Shown here one piece after another: positions 45,990 through 57,373 of a DNA stretch of 64,000 nucleotides. Position 1 is the first letter of the stretch. The number at the start of each line of letters is the position of its first letter. Source of the stretch: Cymbidium sinense (Eukaryota; Streptophyta; Magnoliopsida; Asparagales; Orchidaceae); NCBI GenBank assembly GCA_021442155.1, contig CM038214.1, positions 143,130,488 through 143,194,487 on the forward strand. The letters are read 5' to 3'. Position numbers and translations under genes: made by a program. The notes beneath the pieces were generated by a model, which saw only the letters and a list, made by a program, of their open reading frames with translations, made no database searches and had not been told where the DNA came from.

Positions 45990-46460
45990 ATTTACTCAGC
46001 TCAGTTTAAGCCTAGGTCAGGCTCAGTGGTCTGGGGTCAGGCCCAGTGCTTTAGGTCAGCCTTGGCTCAGTGGCCCAAGGCCTAGCCTGGCTCAGGGCCT
46101 AGTCAGTCGGCTGGCCCTGGGTTAAGGGCCCAGGTCAACCCAAGCAGAAGATCAGCTCAAGCCTAATGCTGGCTCAGCAGCCTGGTGGCCTAGGGCCTGT
46201 GGCCTAGGGCCCAGGGCCTGTCCAGGGCCCAGAGAGCAGGCCCATGGCCCCAGCCTAGTCCTATGTCTGAGTGGTCTTAGGGCCTGGGTCAGTCAGAGCC
46301 TAGTGGCCCAGGGCCTTATGGCTCAGGGCCCAGGTGGCCTGTTAGGCCCAGGCCTGTGGGTCCAGGGTTAGTTTGGTTGGCCTAGGGCCTAGTGGATTTA
46401 GGGCTCATGTGAGGTCAGAGCTCAGATTTAAGGCTCATGATTTAGGGCCTAAACTTTTTT
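45990..46460 (+). repeat. GC-rich CCCAGGG-type block 5
   Basis: About 470 bp of GGCCTAGGGCCCAGGGCC-type words with occasional GTCAG and CTCAG variants. It is followed at 46455 by the A-tract motif. Confidence 0.82.
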
Positions 46461-47546
46461 TTTAAATTACAAACCCGGTAGTTTAGGTTTTCTCATTTTA
46501 TTTAGTTATTTTTAATTTATTTTAGTTTTTTTATTTTCTAGGTTATTTTTATTTTTATTTAATTTATTTTATGTTTATTTATTTTTGTTTAGGTTTTTTA
46601 TTTTAGTTTATTTTTTAGGTTTAGGTTTTGGTTTAAGTTTTATTTTTCTATTTTTAGGTTTATGTTTATGTTTTATTTTATTTTATTAGGTTTAGATTTT
46701 GGCTTTTTTATTTTAGGTTTATTTTTGGTTATATTTTTTTTATGTTTAGGTTTTATTTTATTTTATTTTATTTAGTTTGTGTTTAGGTTTAGTTTATTTT
46801 AGGTTTATGTGTAGGTTTTATTTATTTTAGTTTATTTATTATAATTTAGGTTTAGGTTTATTTTATTTTCTTTAATTATGTTCTTTTAGTTTAAGGTTTG
46901 AGTTTTATTTTTTATTTATTTTTAAGTTTTATTTTTTGATTTATTTCCTATGTTTAGGTTTTTATTTTTTGATTTTATTTTTATTTTTTGTTTAATTTTT
47001 ATTTCATTAAGGTTTCTTATTTTTATATTTATTTTATTTTTTTAGTTTAGTTTAGGTTTTTATTTATTTGATTTTAGTTTAGTATTTATTTTTTATTTTA
47101 ATTTTTAGGTTTAGTTTTTAGTTTAGGTTTTTATTTTATTTTATTATTTTATTTTATTTAGGTCTAGGTTTTTTTATTTATTTTATTTTTAGGTTTTATT
47201 TAGTGTAGGTTTAGCTTTTTAGGGTTTAGGTTGAAGGTTTAGTGGTTTTAGGGCTCAGTGTTAAAGGCCTAGGGTTTAGGGTTAGATTTTAGATTTAGGA
47301 TTTAGAGTTTAAGGTTTTAGGTTTAGGGTTTAGCATTTAGGTATTATGGTTTAGATTTATGGTAGGGTTTATGGTTTGTTTTAAGATTTAGGTCTGTTTA
47401 GGGTTTAGGTTTTGGGTTTTTTAGGGTTTAGGTTTAGGGTGTAGAGTTAGGGTTTTTATTTTGATTCTAAATTTTATTTTTTATTTTTAGTGTTTAGGAT
47501 TAAAGGTTTAGGTTTTAAGTTTAGGTTTAGATTTTTTAGTTTATGG

Positions 47547-48029
47547 TTTTTTTTAATTAAAGAACAAATTCATATTCAAGATTTCTTCTTTTGATTTCAT
47601 CAACCAAGTGACACACCATGTTTTCTAAAAAAGCGAATAATATAGAGAAAATGAGCATGCATGAGCAAATCAAAACCCTAAATTAGAACCATCTCTATTG
47701 TAAAGACAGTTCCATAAGTAGCAGATCGGATCGACCATTCTTTAATTTCTCCAGTTCCCATCAAAACCACCCTGGCAACTCGAGTAGCGGGATCCACCAT
47801 CATATCACTGATCTATCCCTCTGCCACCACCATGTTTGTAACTTCCATCACTCCTCCCACCTCCATAACCACCACTACTCTAACCTCTACCTCCATATCC
47901 AATAGCACTTCCAAATCCCCCACCACCACTGCGATAACTACCACCTTTGCCTTCGCTTCCACCACTAGATCTAGATCGAGCCTGATTGTCAGTGATGTTC
48001 CTGCTGTTAAGGTTCTTCCCATTCTTAGG
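47547..48029 (-). pseudogene. GRP fragment 10: best-conserved coding tail
   Basis: In one frame, with only two internal stops: NGKNLNSRNITDNQARSRSS, then GGSEGKGGSYRSGGGG, SAIGYGGRG, a stop, SSGGYGGGRSDGSYKHGG, a stop, YDGGSRYSSCQGG and the terminal FDGNWRN followed by TAA. Its length (about 90 codons) matches the last third of an RRM plus a typical plant GRP tail. The A-tract (T run near 47547-47554) and UTR are present. The neighbouring fragment 11 starts only about 470 bp away. Confidence 0.87.
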
Positions 48030-48500
48030 ATTTTGGTTTATGTTTAGGTTTATTCAGTTTTAGGGTTTAATTTTATTTATTTAATTTATTTTCCTACTTT
48101 AGATTTAGGTATGGGGTTTGGGTTTGTGCTTTGGTTTGGTCAGCATAGGGAGGGCCCAGGGAGGGTGAGTCAGAGTTTATGCAGTGGGTTTAGGGCCCAG
48201 GGTCTAGCCCATGGTTTATGGAGGTGTGGTTTATGGTGGTTTTGGTTAGGATTTTAGAGCCCAGGGTTGTCAGGTTAGGGTTGGCCCAAGATTTAGGGTT
48301 TTGGACACATATTATTTATGATTTAGTGGTTAGTGTAAGGTTTTTGGGCCAGGTCGTGGTCAGTGGGTAGGGTGGGAGTTTAGGGTAAGGTTTAGGGTTT
48401 AGGGTTTAGGGTTTTAGGGTTTTAGGGTTTAGGGTTTAGGGTTTAGGGTTTCAGTTTTAGGTTTACGGTTCAGGTTTTAGGTTAAGGTTTTGGGTTTGTG
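48030..48500 (+). repeat. Telomere-like block between GRP fragments 10 and 11
   Basis: GRP right flank to about 48110, a mixed GC-rich piece (48120-48380), then several near-perfect TTTAGGG units (48385-48460) and the GRP left flank. The shortest complete GRP-to-GRP interval apart from 9019-9098. Confidence 0.85.
48120..48380 (+). repeat. GC-enriched block 6, weak
   Basis: A mixture of GGGCCCAGGG, GGGTCTAGCCCATGG and TTTAGGG words; fewer T positions are C than in the other blocks, so it looks intermediate. Confidence 0.65.
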
Positions 48501-48738
48501 TTTTTTTTAGCAGAGAATAAATTGAAATTCAATATTTCATCTTTTTGATTTCATCAACTAAGTAACACACCAAGTTTTCTAAGGCACAAGCGATGACATA
48601 GGTCAAAAATGAGCGCACATAGAGCTAACCAAAAACCTAGATAATTAGTATTATCTCTACTGTGAACACATAGTTCCATATGTAACAAATCAGATCAACC
48701 CTTCTTTAAGTTTCTCCAGTTTCAATGAAAACCCTAAG
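48501..48738 (-). pseudogene. GRP fragment 11: 3'UTR and last codons only
   Basis: The complete UTR side, from the T run at 48501-48508 through AGTAACACACCAAGTTTTCT and GAGCGCACATAGAGC to the stop region (TTCTTTAAGTTTCTCCAG). It ends a few codons further in, where AAAACCCTAAG leads into T-rich DNA. The glycine tail is missing. Confidence 0.75.
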
Positions 48739-51700
48739 TTTTTTTTGTATTTTTAGGTTTAGGTTTAGTTTATAATTTTATTTTTTTAGGTTTTATTTTT
48801 TAGTTTACATTTAGGTTTATTTTTAGTTTATTTTATTTAATTTAATTTAGGTTTAGTTTAGGTTCGATATTTTAGGTTTAGGTTTAAGTATATTTTATTT
48901 TATTTTAGGTTTCATTTTCTTTATAGTTTAGTTTTTAGGTTTAGGTTAATTTTATTTATTTTGGGTTATTTTTTAGGTTTAGTTTTATTTAGTTTTTATT
49001 TAATTTATTTAAGGATTTTTTATTTTACATTTAGTTTTTATTTCATTTAGGGTTTTTAATTCTTAGGTTTATATGATTTTTAGTTTAGTTTAGATTTTTA
49101 TATATTTTAGTCATTTTTTTATTTTATTTTAATTTTTTTTAGGTTTAGGTTTTGGTTTTCTGATTTAGGATTTAGTGGAGGCATCAGGGTTTGGGGGTGG
49201 GGTCAGGGTCATTAAAGTTTATGATTATTGGTACCAGTGATTAGTGTTTAAGGCTAGGGTTTAGGATTTAGGGAGTGGCCTAGCATTGTGGTTTTCTCCT
49301 CAAGAAGCATGGTTTAGTAGGTTTTAGTGTATGTCTAGTTTAGGTTTTGGGTTTTGGTTTTAGGGTTTAGGGCTGGTTTTAGTCACGCTTTAGGGTCAGC
49401 TTATGGTTAGTTTAGGATTTTTTTATTGGGGTTTAGGGTTTATTTTATATTTATTTTATTTTATTTTTTTTAGCATTTATGTTTAATTTATTTTAGGTCT
49501 AGGTTTAGGTTTTATGCTTTTAGGGTTTAAAGTTCTAGGTTTTGGGTTTAGGATTTAGGGGTTATGGGTTTTTAAAAAAATTTAACTAAACTAGTAGGTT
49601 TATTTAGTTTATTTGGTTTATTTATTTATTTATTTTAGTTTATTTTATTTTATTTTTAATTAGGTTAAAATTTTATTATTATCATTTAATTTAGTTTATT
49701 TATTTTACGTATATTTATTTTAGTTTAGGTTTTTTATTTTAATTTAGTTTTTAGGTTTAGGTTTACGTTTATTTTTTAGTTGAGTTTTATTTTTATTTTA
49801 TTTTTTTAGGTTTAGGTTTTATTTTTTATTTTTAGATTAGATTTAGGTTTCATTTTAGTTTATTTATTTTATTTAGTTTAGGTTTATGTTTAGGTTCAAG
49901 AATTTTAGGTTTAGGATTAGGTTTTATTTATTTTAGTTTAGTTTATTTCAGTTTTGGTTTAGGTTTATTTTATTTTTATTTTAGGTTTAAGTTTCTTTTC
50001 TTATTTAGGGTTTAGGTTTTCTTTTTTATTTATTTTTAGTTTTATTTTTAGGGTTAGGTTTTTATTTAGTTTTTATTTTATTATATTTTATTTTATTTTA
50101 AGGTTTCTTTTAGAATTATTCTATTATTATTTTACATTTAGTTTTCATTTTATTTAGGTTTTTTATTCTTAGGTTTTGATTTTTTAGTTTAGTTTAGGTT
50201 TCTCTTTACTTTATTTTAGTTTATTTTTATTAGTTTATTTTATTTTATTTTTAAGTTTTGGTTTAGGTTTTAATTTAGGTTTTTATTTTATTTTATTTTA
50301 TTATTTTATTTAAGTTTAAGTTTTTCTAAGATATTTTATTTTTATTTTTTATTTACTTTAGGTTTAGATTTTTTAGGTTTAGGGTTTAGCCCACGATTTA
50401 GGGGTTATGGTTTATGGCCCAGCGCTCAGGTCAAAGTCAGGTAAGCCTGGGGCCCAGTGGTTTGGCCTGTGAGCTCATCTACGCGTTTCAGGTCACCTGG
50501 CTCAGAGGTCAATCACGGCAGGTGGCCCAGCGCTCAGCCGGCCCAGCACTTTTATGGCTCAGTCACCAGTGGCCTGTATTCAGGTGTGGTGAGATCACCA
50601 GGTCAGGTCACAACCAGGGCCCAGAGCCCACAGCCCAGGGCCCAGCCTCAAGATCAGTGGCCCAGGGCTGGCCCAGGGTCATTTAGCCCAGGGCCCAGGG
50701 TCAGGGCCTAGTTCAGCCCAGGATCAGAGCCTGGCCCAGGGCCCAGCCTCAGCCCAGTGGTCTCCTGAGCCTGGTTTGGGTCCAGCCCCGGGGCTGGCCT
50801 GGCCTTTGATCCATGTTCACGCCCAGGGCCTGCGGAATCAGTGGCCCAGGATTTAGGGTAACTCAGTGGTCAGTGGCCTTTAGGGTCCAGGGGCCCAGTG
50901 GCCTGGCCCAGGTCAGCCGGTCAGGTGTTCTCAGTGGCCTGCCCAGGCTCAGCCAGCCCAGGGCCCAGTTTAGGGTCAGTGCTAGCACTAGTAGGGCCCA
51001 AAGCCTTTGGTGGCCATGCCCAGGATCAAGTTTAGGGCCTCAGGGCCCAGGGCTTGGCCTGTGGCCTGTGAGTGGCGTTTAGGCCCATGGTCTTGGGGTA
51101 TATGGCTGCAAGTTTAGAGCCTAGTGGCCCAGGGTCAAGGGTTTAGGGTCTGCCTAGGGCCTGTGAGCCTGGCCTTGGGCTGATTACGTCCCGCTTAGCC
51201 TTTTACTTATCTTAGTTTAATTTAATTTATGTTTCTTTAATCTTTGTTAGTTTAGTTTATTTATCTAGTAATTTATTAATTTAGGGTTTTACTTTAGTTT
51301 ATTTTTAGGTTTACGTTTAGGTTTAGGATTATTTTTTAGTTTTGTTTTATTTTTCTTTTAGTTTTTTGGCTTAGCTTGTATTTTTTTATTTTTACGTTTA
51401 TGTTTAGGATTTATTTTTTATTCTTTTATGTTTAGGTTTTAGGATTTTATTTTAGCTTTATTTTAATGTTTTATTTTTTAGTTTAGGTATAGGTTTATTT
51501 TTAATTTTATTTTATTTTATTTATTTTGGGTTTAGGGTTTAAGTTTAGTTTATTTTTGGTTCACGTTTAGGTTTTATTTATTTTATTTTAGCTTATTTTA
51601 GTTTAGGTTTAGGTTTGTTTTATTTTTATTTTAGGTTTAAATTTTTTTAGTTAGGGTTTATGTTTTATTATTTATTTATTTTTAGGGTTTATTTTAAGTT

Positions 51701-52195
51701 TTATTATTTAGATTTAGGTTTTTATATGGTTTTTATTTTATTTTATTTTAAGATTATTTTATTTTTATTTTAGGTTTAGTTATTATTATTTTACATTTTC
51801 TATTAATGGTTTTTTAGGTTTTATTTATCTATTTTAGTTTAGTTTTATTTTATTTTACTTTCTTTTAGGTTTAGGTTTAGATTTATGTTGGTTTAGTTTA
51901 TGTTTTATGCTATTTTATTTTGGTTAAGCTTTTTTATTTATTTTATTTTAGGTTTTATTTAGTTGAGGTTTAGGTTTTATCTTTTAGGTTTGGTTTTAGT
52001 AGTGGTTTAGTTTAGTTTTTTTTGGTTTTAGGGTTTACCATTTTGGGTTTAGAGTTTAGAGTTTAGGTTTTAGGGTTTAGGGTTTGGGGAATAAGGTTTT
52101 AGGGTTTAGGGTTTTTAGAGATTAGGGTTTGGGGTTTAAGGTTTAGTTTTTAGGTTTAGGGTTCAAGTTTTAGTTTAAGGTTTAGGGTTTTAACA
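48739..52195 (+). repeat. Telomere-like array between GRP fragments 11 and 12
   Basis: T-rich core (48740-49150), TTTAGG-like sequence with G-rich changes (49160-49560), A-tract motif at 49569-49600, T-rich core (49600-50370), the largest GC-rich block (50380-51195), T-rich core (51200-51990), then TTTAGGG-like to the GRP left flank. Confidence 0.87.
50380..51195 (+). repeat. GC-rich CCCAGGG-type block 7, largest
   Basis: About 800 bp dominated by CCCAGGG, CCCAGTGG, GTCAGGG and CCTAGGG. Places such as GGGCCCAGTTTAGGGTCAG (about 50963-50981) show C-type and T-type heptamers side by side. The 50414-51082 open frames (Gln/Pro/Ser/Gly-rich) follow from the 7-bp period and have no codon or domain support. 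Confidence 0.85.
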
Positions 52196-52669
52196 TTTTT
52201 TTTAATAGAGAAAAAATTTAGATTCAACATTTCTTCTTTTCAATTTTATCAACCAAGTAACACACCAAGTTTTCTAAGACACATGCAGTGTCATAGATAA
52301 AAAATGAGCACGCATAGATCAAATAAAAAACTCTAGATAACTAGAACCATCTCTACTATAAAGACACACTGCCATAAGCGGTAAAATAGATGGATCATTC
52401 TTCAATTTCTCAATTTCCCGTTAGAACCACCCCGGCCTCGTGAGTAGCGGGATCCACCATCATATCCTTGATCTCTCCCTCCGCCACCACCACGGCTGTA
52501 ACCTCCATTGCTCCTTTGCCTCCACAACCACCACTGCTCTGACCACCACCTCCAAATTGGCTAGCACCTCTAGATCCCCCACCACCACTGTGAAAATTGC
52601 TGCCTCCACCTTCCCCATGTGTAGCCTGCTGGTTGATGGTGATGCCACAAGGTTCTTCCCCTTCTTAGG
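52196..52669 (-). pseudogene. GRP fragment 12
   Basis: Full length. HSGGGGSRGASQFGGGGQSS and GGCGGK are readable. A one-base loss then shifts the frame, and GGYSRGGGGGRDQGYDGGS, YSRGRGGSNG continue in another. The RRM-end side has lost about 20 bases after KNL. The A-tract is interrupted (ACATTTTTTTTAATAG). Confidence 0.82.
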
Positions 52670-54202
52670 GTTTAGGTTTGGGTTTAGGTTTATTAGGTTT
52701 TAGGGTTTTTATTTATTTTTTAATTTATTCAGTTACTTTAGGTTTAGGTTTAGGGTTTGGGGTTTAGGGAATAGGGTTTAGTGTTAGGTTTAGATTTAGT
52801 AAGAGGTTTAGGGTTTAGGATTAGGGTTTAGCGTTTAAGGTTTTTAGGGTTTAGGGTTATAGGATTAGGATTTAGGGTTTAGGTCATAGGTTTAGGGTTT
52901 TGGGTTTAGGATTTAAAGTTTATTGTTTTTTTAATTAAGTAAACCATTAAGTTTAGGTTTATTTAGTTTATATTTTATTTATTTTAGTTTATTTTGTTAT
53001 TTTGTTTTTATTTAGTTTAGTATATTTATTTTAAGTTTATTTATTTTAGTTTAGTTTTTTTATTTTAGTTTATTTTTTATAGTTAGGTTTAGGTTTAGGA
53101 TTATTTTTTTGTTGAGTTTTATTTTTACTTTATTTTTAAGCTTTAGGTTTTATTTTTTATTTTTAGGTTTAGGTTTAGGTTTTTATTTTACTTTTTAGGT
53201 TTAGATTTTAGGTTTTTATTTAAGGTTTATTTTTAGGTTTTAATTTTTAGTTTAGGATTAGGTTTATTTTTTGTTTATTTTATTTTATTAAATTTAGGTT
53301 TAAGTTTTATTTATTTTAGTTTATTTTAGTTTAGGTTTAGGTTTATTTTATTTTGTACATTTTGTTTTTATTTTAGGTTTAGGTTTTTTCTTAGTTTAGG
53401 ATTTAGGTTTTAATTTTTTTATTTATTTTTATATTTTATTTTAAGGTTTATTTTTTAGGTTTAGCTTTTTATTTAGTTTTTATTTTATTTTATTTTAGGT
53501 TTGTTTTATTTTATTTAGGTCTTTCATTCTTCAATTTATTTTATTTTTTATTTAGTTTAGGTTTTTATTTATTTTATTTTAGTTTATTTTTATTAGTTTA
53601 TTTTGTTTTATTTTTATGTTTAGGAATAGGTTTTATTTTATTTTATTTTATTGAATTTTGTACTTATTTATTTATTTATTTTTAGGTTTTATTTAGTTTA
53701 GGTTTAGTTTTTTGGTTTCTTGGGTTTAAGGTTTAGGGTTTAAGGTTTAGGGTTTTATGATTTAGGGTTTTAGAGTTTAGGGTTTAGGGTTTAAGGTTTA
53801 GGGTTTTTTAGGCTTTAGTGTTTAGGGTTTTTAGTGTTTAGGGTTTAGGGTTTAGGGTTTGGGGTTTAGGGATAGCTTAGGTTTAGGGTTAATTTATGGT
53901 TTTAGGGTTTAGGGTTTAGGGTTAGTTTAGGGTTTAGGGTTTAGGGTTTTAGGGTTTAGGATTTAAGGTTTATGGTTTAGGGTTTTGGGTTTAGGGTTTA
54001 TGGTTGTTAGTTTAGGGCTTAGGGTTTAGGGTTAGTTTAGGGTTTAGGGTTAATTTAGGATTTTTTAGGTCTAGGGTTTAGGGTTTAGGGTTTAGGGTTG
54101 TAGGTTTAGGGTTTAGGATTTAGGGGTTTAAGGTTTAGGGTTTTAGGGTTTATGCTTCTTTTTTTATATTTTTTTATTTTTTATTTTTATTTTATTTTAT
54201 TT
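52670..54202 (+). repeat. Telomere-like array before truncated LINE
   Basis: GRP right flank with TTACTTTAGG near 52733, TTTAGGG-like sequence, A-tract motif at 52925-52950, a T-rich core (52950-53690) that keeps the landmark order GTTGAGTTTTA, GTACATTTTG, ATTCTTCAATTT, then TTTAGGG-like repeats (53700-54150). Confidence 0.9.
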
Positions 54203-55348
54203 TTTTTTTTAGGGAAGATGTAGGGGTATTTTATTGCCAAGTTACAAGATCCTTAAAGGGTAAACTCGACTACTACTCAAGAGGTATAATTAGGCTAAGG
54301 AGTAAATCCCTATCTAAGTACATCCAGAGTAAGCATAAAACAATCAAAAGATATAAGAAGATTAACATAATAAGCTAAAGTAAGATTAAAGTCAATGCTG
54401 AGGATGTGGGAATGCATGATAATCAGGGAGAAAAGAAGGAGAGAATCACAGTTATAATAAGAGGAGATTAGAGCAGTTAAGGTATCTGAGACAAAAGTTA
54501 GGGAAAATAACATAATATGAGTATGTTAGTAAGGAATTGTGATAGAAGGCTCGAGCTCAATCACATCTGTTGGGGACAGATGCAAGTATGAGCATCAAAC
54601 TTTAGAGAGTTACATCACATGAGCTACTACCAAACCAATAGGGAGTGAGATCATCACCATCCAACAAACGTGAGAAAAGCACCAGTTGTTTATATTCTTG
54701 TGTGCTTTATTACGCAAACCTAAGCAAAATCATATCTAAAATATATAGGTAATTTTGAAGGATAAGGAGTCTCATTCAAGAAAAATATCATCAATATAGT
54801 CATCTTGACATGAGAATACATAAACATAAGTGAGTGATCCATCTTTAGAATCTCATGAATTATTCAAGAAAGAAATTAGTTAGGTATAATCCCTCCATAA
54901 GAAAATTACGAGGAGATAACTGAAAACCTATTAAATAAGTCAATGAGCTTATAATTAACACCATCCCAATCACATGATATGTAAATGAATCTTTGGTGAA
55001 AACAAGAAACAATCCCCTTAATGTCTGGAGAGAGCAATAGTCAAGGAAGATAGCATAGCTCAACAGGGAATGAAGCGACCAACCAAAATAAGAACCCGGA
55101 TAGTTAGCGGCGGCTAATAGCGACATTAGGCCTCCATTGATAATCGGATCAACAATCAATCCGGAGAATAAGGCGAAAAGGCAACAACATCCAAGATGAA
55201 GGAAGGACTAAGCCATAATACCATTAGAATAAGCGCTCACCAACTTTAGCGAGGTAGTAGGTGATGCATCGAGAAAAATAAGAGATAAATTGCGAATCGA
55301 AAACCTCATAGCCAAGGTAATACAACATTGGAACCCGCCATAAAAAAG
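54203..55348 (-). mobile_element. 5'-truncated LINE copy
   Basis: The minus strand ends with AATAAA (complement of 54230-54235) and an A-tract (T run 54201-54210). It matches the 3' region of the large LINE: TTACAAGATCCTTAAAGGG and GAGCTACTACCAAACCAA words occur in the same order at 23502-23520 and 23860-23880, and ACATTGGAACCC at the far end matches 25368-25380. Several hundred bases of the larger copy are missing within. It stops in telomere-like DNA at about 55348. No codons of ORF2 are included. The two open frames here (54310-54513, 54860-55159) are not family proteins. Confidence 0.75.
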
Positions 55349-55455
55349 GTTTTAGGGTTTATGCTTTTATGGTTTAGGATTTAGGATTAGGGATTCAAGT
55401 TTAGGGTTTAGGGTTGTAGGTTTAGGGTTTAGGGTTTAGGATTTAAGGTTTATGG

Positions 55456-55485
55456 TTTTTTTTTAAAATTAAGTAAACCATTAGG
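55456..55485 (-). repeat. Recurring A-tract mini-motif (type copy)
   Basis: On the minus strand this is CCTAATGGTTTACTTAATTT followed by an A run and then telomere-like repeat. Related copies are at about 6233, 34801, 37953, 40546, 43494, 43914, 44812, 46455, 49569, 52925, 56669, 57759, 60578 and 61688. It always starts the T-rich core on its + right side. It resembles the very end of a polyadenylated RNA, but no body is identified. Confidence 0.7.
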
Positions 55486-57324
55486 TTTAGGTTTATTTAG
55501 TTTATTTTATATTTATTTTAGTTTATTTTATTTTTTAGGATAATTTATTGAAGTTTAGTTTATTATTTTAGTTTATTTATTAGGATAAGATTTAGGTTTA
55601 GGTTTATTTTTTTAGTTGAGTTTTATTTTTATTTAATTTTTTAGGTTTAGGATTTATTTTTTATTTTTAGGCTTAGGTTTAGGTCTTTATTTTATGTTTT
55701 TAGGTTTTGGTTTTAGGTTTTTATTTTAGATTTATTTTTAGGTTTTTTTAGTTGAGGTTTAGTTTATTTTTAGTTTATTATATTTTATTTATTTAGGTTT
55801 AGGTTTTATTTACTTTAGTTTAGTTTATTTTAGTTTAGGTTTAGGTTTATTTTATTTTGTATATATTATTTTTCTTTTATGTTTAGGTTTTTTTTAGTTT
55901 AAAATTTAGGTTTTATTTTATTTTTATTTTAAGGTTTATTTCTTAGGTTTTGAGTTTTCATTTAGTTTTTATTTTTGGTTTATTTTATTTTATTTTAACA
56001 TTTATTTTTTATTTTATTTATTTCTTTTATTCCTAGGTTTATCTTATTTTTTTTAATTTACTTTATGTTTTTATTATTTTAGTTTATTTTATTTTATCTT
56101 TAGGTTTAGGTTTAGGTTTTAGTTTAGTTTTTTTTTTTATGTTTAGGTTTATTTATTTATTTTATTTTTAGGTTTTATTTAGTGTAGGTTTAGGTTTTTT
56201 TAGTTTTAGGGTTTAGTGTTTAGGGTTTTAGGATTTAGGGTTTTAGAGTTTAGGGTTTAAGGTTAGGGTTTAAGGTTTAAGTTTTAGGGTTTAGTGTTTA
56301 GGCTTTAGGTTAGGGTTTTAGGGTTTAGGGTTTGGGGTTTAGGGTTAGCTTAGGGTTTATGGTTAGTTTAGGATTTAGGGTTTAAACCATAGGTTTTAGG
56401 TTTTTTAAGGTTTAGGGTTTAGGTTTAGTTTAGGGTTTAAGGTTTACGGTTTAGGGTTAGTTTAGGGTTTAGGATTTTTTAGGGTTTAGGGTTTTAGGTT
56501 GTAGGTTTAGGGTTCAGGATTTACGGTTTATGGTTTAGTGTTTAGGGTTTAGGGTTTTCAGGTTTATGCTTTTATGGTTTAGGGTTTAGGATTAGGGTTT
56601 AAGGGTTTTAGGGTTTAGGGTTTAGGGTTTAGGGTTTAGGGTTTAGGGTTTAGGATTTAGGGTTTACAATTTTTTTCAAATTAAGTAAACAATTATGCTT
56701 AAGTTTATTTAATTTATTTTAGTTTATTTTTTTATTTAGTTTGGTTTATTTATTTTTATTTAGTTTTTATTTTAGTTTATTTTTTTAGGTTTAGGTTTAG
56801 CTTTAGGTTTATTTTTTAGTTGACTTTATTTTATTTTATTTTAGGATTAAGTTATATTTTTTATTTTTTAGGTTTAGGTTTAGGTTTTATTTTACTTTTA
56901 AAGAGGTTTATTTTTAGGTTTTATTTTTTAGTTTAGGTTTAGGTTTTTTTTGAGCTTATTTTATTTTATTTAGTTTATGTTTTATTTATTTTAGTTTAGG
57001 TTTAGGTTTATTTTATTTTGAATGTTTTTTTATTGTAGGTTTAGGTTTTTTTTAGTTTTTGATTTAGGGTTTAATTTTTATTTATTTTTAGGTTTTATTT
57101 TAAGGTTTTATTTTTTAGGTTTAGATTTTTCTTTAGTTTTAATTTTATGTTATTTTAGGTTTATTTTATTTTTATTTTATGATAATTTTTTAGTTTATTT
57201 AGGTCTTTTATTCTTAGGTTTATTTTATTTTTTAGCTTAATTTAGGTTTTTATTTATTTTATTTTATTTTATTTTTATTAGTTTATTTTTTTATTTTTAG
57301 TTTAAGGTTTAGATTTTAGTTTAA

Positions 57325-57325
<1 letters not shown>

Positions 57326-57372
<47 letters not shown>

Positions 57373-57373
57373 T
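57326..57373 (+). repeat. (TTA)n microsatellite
   Basis: About 16 uninterrupted TTA units inside a T-rich core, where neighbouring units have only TTTTATTTTATTATTTTATT. Probably local slippage. Confidence 0.95.

Larger units (their letters stand above)
42734..47546 (+). repeat. Telomere-like array between GRP fragments 9 and 10
   Basis: A long interval (4.8 kb) with about four unit-like cycles: TTTAGGG-like (42740-43080), T-rich core with GTTGAGTTTTA near 43265, A-tract motifs at 43494-43520, 43914-43935, 44812-44842 and 46455-46480, GC-rich blocks at 44630-44780 and 45990-46460, and T-rich cores between. It ends TTTAGGG-like (47220-47546). Confidence 0.85.

Noticed and set aside
50414..51082. 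Gln/Pro/Gly/Ser-rich open frames
   Set aside because: Products of the CCCAGGG heptamer, which is open in several frames; similar frames occur in every GC-rich block (39608-39808, 45928-46125).
57326..57373. (TTA)n tract as a functional element
   Set aside because: A simple microsatellite within one T-rich unit; neighbouring units lack it.
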